A DNA stretch of 6,744 bases. Source: CAZLLV01 sp964560325 (GTDB taxonomy: Bacteria; Acidobacteriota; Thermoanaerobaculia; Multivoradales; DATKCC01). Positions 5,305-6,744 of this stretch are shown here, piece by piece; positions within the stretch are counted from its first letter, which is position 1, and every line of letters starts with the position of its first letter. The stretch lies in NCBI GenBank assembly GCA_964560325.1, contig CAZLLV010000024.1:1-6744 (forward strand), given 5' to 3'. Made by a program: the position numbers and the translations under genes. Below the pieces are notes generated by a model. That model searched no databases. It was not told the origin of the DNA and saw only the letters and a list, made by a program, of their open reading frames with translations.

Positions 5305-6690
5305 ATGACCCCAAGGCATCATCTGGACGCGCGTCTGCTCGACAAGCTCCTCTCTGGCAAGATCGTGACGATTTCGCCGGAAGAAGCGCGAAACCTCGCA
5401 TGGCACCTGGTCGAGCTCTGCCCGGAGTGCGGCCATGCCGCCGAGAGTGAGTGGGCGCTCGCGGGAATCGACGAGGACCAAAGTCTCGCCGATGTGATGC
5501 GGCTCGAACGAGGAGGCGCACGTGATCTCCAAGGCGTGTTCGAGCGGGTTCAACGTCGCGTGGAGGCGACGATGAGCGAGATCGAGAGGGCGTCCGAGAG
5601 GGCCCCCGACCTGGTTGACGAGCTCCTGCGTCAGACGCCGCCCCGCCGTAGCCTCCTCGCGCTCAACGATTCGCGGTATCAATCGCTGCCGGTCGCCGAG
5701 GTCCTGCTGGAGAGAGCGTGGAGGATCGGTCTCGAGACGCCTCTCGAAGCCGAAACGCTCTCTCGGCTGGTTCTCGATCTTGTCGATCGCATCCAGGTCG
5801 ACGGCTTGTCGGAATCGATCCTCAACGACGTGCGGGCGAGAGCCTGGGGTGTATGCGGAAACTTCCGCCGAATCGTCGCCGATTACCGGGGCGCCAACGA
5901 AGCCTTCCAGTGCGCCTGGCAGTTCCTGGAGGAGGGCTCCGGTGATCTCCTGGAACGGGCTCGTCTCTTGACCCTGGAATCGACCCTCTGCCGATACCAG
6001 AAGAGGCGCGACAAAGCAGGAGAGATGATCGAGGAAGCCATCCGGATCTACAAGAGGCTAGGCGAAGAGCATCTGGTTGGTCGGACCTTGGTGCATCAGG
6101 GCCTGCTTTTCTCGGAGCAGGGCGAGGCGAGTCGGGCGATCGAAGTGCTCCGCGAGGCACAGGGGTTCATCGATCCCATTCGTGAGCCTCGGATGATCCG
6201 GGTGGCGCAGCAGAACCTGATGGTCTACCTGTCGGAGTGCGGGCGCTACGAAGAGGCCATGGCGATGATCCCCTCGTTGCGCCACAAGCTGGTCGCGGAT
6301 GGAACGCGAGCTGATCTGTTGAGGCTTCGGTGGAGCGAAGGCAGGATCCATCTCGGCCTTGGAAACGACACGCGGGCGGAGGCGGCACTCCTGGAGGTCC
6401 GCCGAGGCATGCTGGATCTCGACCTTCCCAAGGATGTCGCCGTGGTCACCCTCGAGCTCGCGGCGCTCTACATGCGCCAGCGGCGCACGGCCGAGATCCG
6501 GGACCTGGCGGCGCAGATGTTCCCGATCTTCCAGTCGCGAGACCTGCACCAGGAGGCGATCGCGGCGCTGCTCCTCTTCCAGCGTGCCGTGGAGATGGAC
6601 ACGCTCACCCTGCGGATGGTGGAGGAGGTGGCGGACGTGGTGCGCCGCTCGCAGGATCGGCCTCGGCCGCAGACGCCGGAGCCTTCGTAG
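5305..6690 (+). CDS. TPR-repeat protein with N-terminal His/Cys motif
   Basis: The 461-residue product is soluble, with no signal peptide or membrane segment. Residues 34-42 read HLVELCPEC, an H-x4-C-x2-C motif with a further His44, similar to but one residue longer than the H-x3-C-x2-C of zinc-binding anti-sigma domains. Residues about 60-165 are charged and helical. From about 172 to 430 the protein is a run of helical pairs with TPR spacing, clearest at 219-252, 257-290, 296-329, 336-370 and 376-410 (for example GRTLVHQGLLFSEQGEASRAIEVL). TPR arrays bind proteins or peptides. I see no helix-turn-helix or enzymatic domain. The ATG at 5305 has GGGAG eight bases upstream; an ATG at 5301 is in another frame that soon stops. 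Codon use looks less biased to G/C at third positions than in pepF or imuA. It follows the secreted protein gene on the same strand. A regulatory or adaptor role is inferred only. Confidence 0.85.
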   Translation: MTPRHHLDARLLDKLLSGKIVTISPEEARNLAWHLVELCPECGHAAESEWALAGIDEDQSLADVMRLERGGARDLQGVFERVQRRVEATMSEIERASERAPDLVDELLRQTPPRRSLLALNDSRYQSLPVAEVLLERAWRIGLETPLEAETLSRLVLDLVDRIQVDGLSESILNDVRARAWGVCGNFRRIVADYRGANEAFQCAWQFLEEGSGDLLERARLLTLESTLCRYQKRRDKAGEMIEEAIRIYKRLGEEHLVGRTLVHQGLLFSEQGEASRAIEVLREAQGFIDPIREPRMIRVAQQNLMVYLSECGRYEEAMAMIPSLRHKLVADGTRADLLRLRWSEGRIHLGLGNDTRAEAALLEVRRGMLDLDLPKDVAVVTLELAALYMRQRRTAEIRDLAAQMFPIFQSRDLHQEAIAALLLFQRAVEMDTLTLRMVEEVADVVRRSQDRPRPQTPEPS

Positions 6691-6718
6691 CCCGCGGCCC
6701 GTCGCCAGCGCGAGCACG

Positions 6719-6744
6719 AAAAAGGGCGGCACCGCGGTGCCGCC
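6719..6744 (-). terminator. Likely intrinsic terminator of a converging gene beyond the right edge
   Basis: The last 20 bases (6725-6744) form a perfect palindrome, GGCGGCACCGCGGTGCCGCC. Read on the minus strand it is followed by a C and five T (6723-6719), the layout of an intrinsic terminator. It lies 34 bases after the TPR gene stop and could serve both strands if a T-run also follows beyond 6744, which is not visible. Confidence 0.7.

Noticed and set aside
6058..6732. Minus-strand frame of 224 codons antisense to the TPR gene
   Set aside because: It starts inside the candidate terminator at the right edge and is opposite a clear TPR array; His/Arg/Leu-rich composition suggests a shadow.

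Overview
The window is very GC-rich with strong G/C third-position bias and tightly spaced genes. The gene content fits a MAG-like genome of the Acidobacteriota (Thermoanaerobaculia/Holophagae type). This assignment is inferred from gene families and not proved by a marker gene. It rests on an imuA-imuB mutasome cassette with a RecA-like partner, secreted beta-rich proteins of unknown function, and a TPR protein with an N-terminal His/Cys motif next to a small secreted protein with an EPDG motif.

Layout, left to right. Positions 1-1329 hold the start of an imuA-imuB-type translesion synthesis operon on the minus strand. A good promoter (1301-1329) is followed by a RecA-fold ImuA-like gene and then the first 85 codons of an ImuB-like Y-family polymerase, which runs off the left edge. 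Positions 1335-2541 hold a second minus-strand operon of two small exported proteins that are paralogues of each other. It ends in a strong intrinsic terminator that sits directly against the imu promoter. Positions 2542-2703 hold a 162-bp non-coding element with near-perfect terminal inverted repeats and internal stem-loops, resembling a MITE or large REP-type element. Its right end shares its last base with the stop codon of the next gene. Positions 2703-4538 encode a full-length M3-family oligoendopeptidase F on the minus strand.

From about 4720 onward the genes are on the plus strand. A promoter drives a 108-residue secreted protein (4785-5111). After a 193-bp spacer with a hairpin and a weak promoter comes a 461-residue TPR protein (5305-6690). 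A perfect 20-bp palindrome at the right edge, followed on the minus strand by a T-run, looks like the terminator of a converging gene outside the window.

How the parts may work together. The imu genes form a damage-tolerance module in which both visible proteins have lost the expected catalytic residues, consistent with scaffold or adaptor roles. The two exported paralogues probably act together in the envelope. The small secreted protein next to a soluble TPR protein is the most speculative lead: it could be a peptide-receptor pair, but the sequence alone does not show this.
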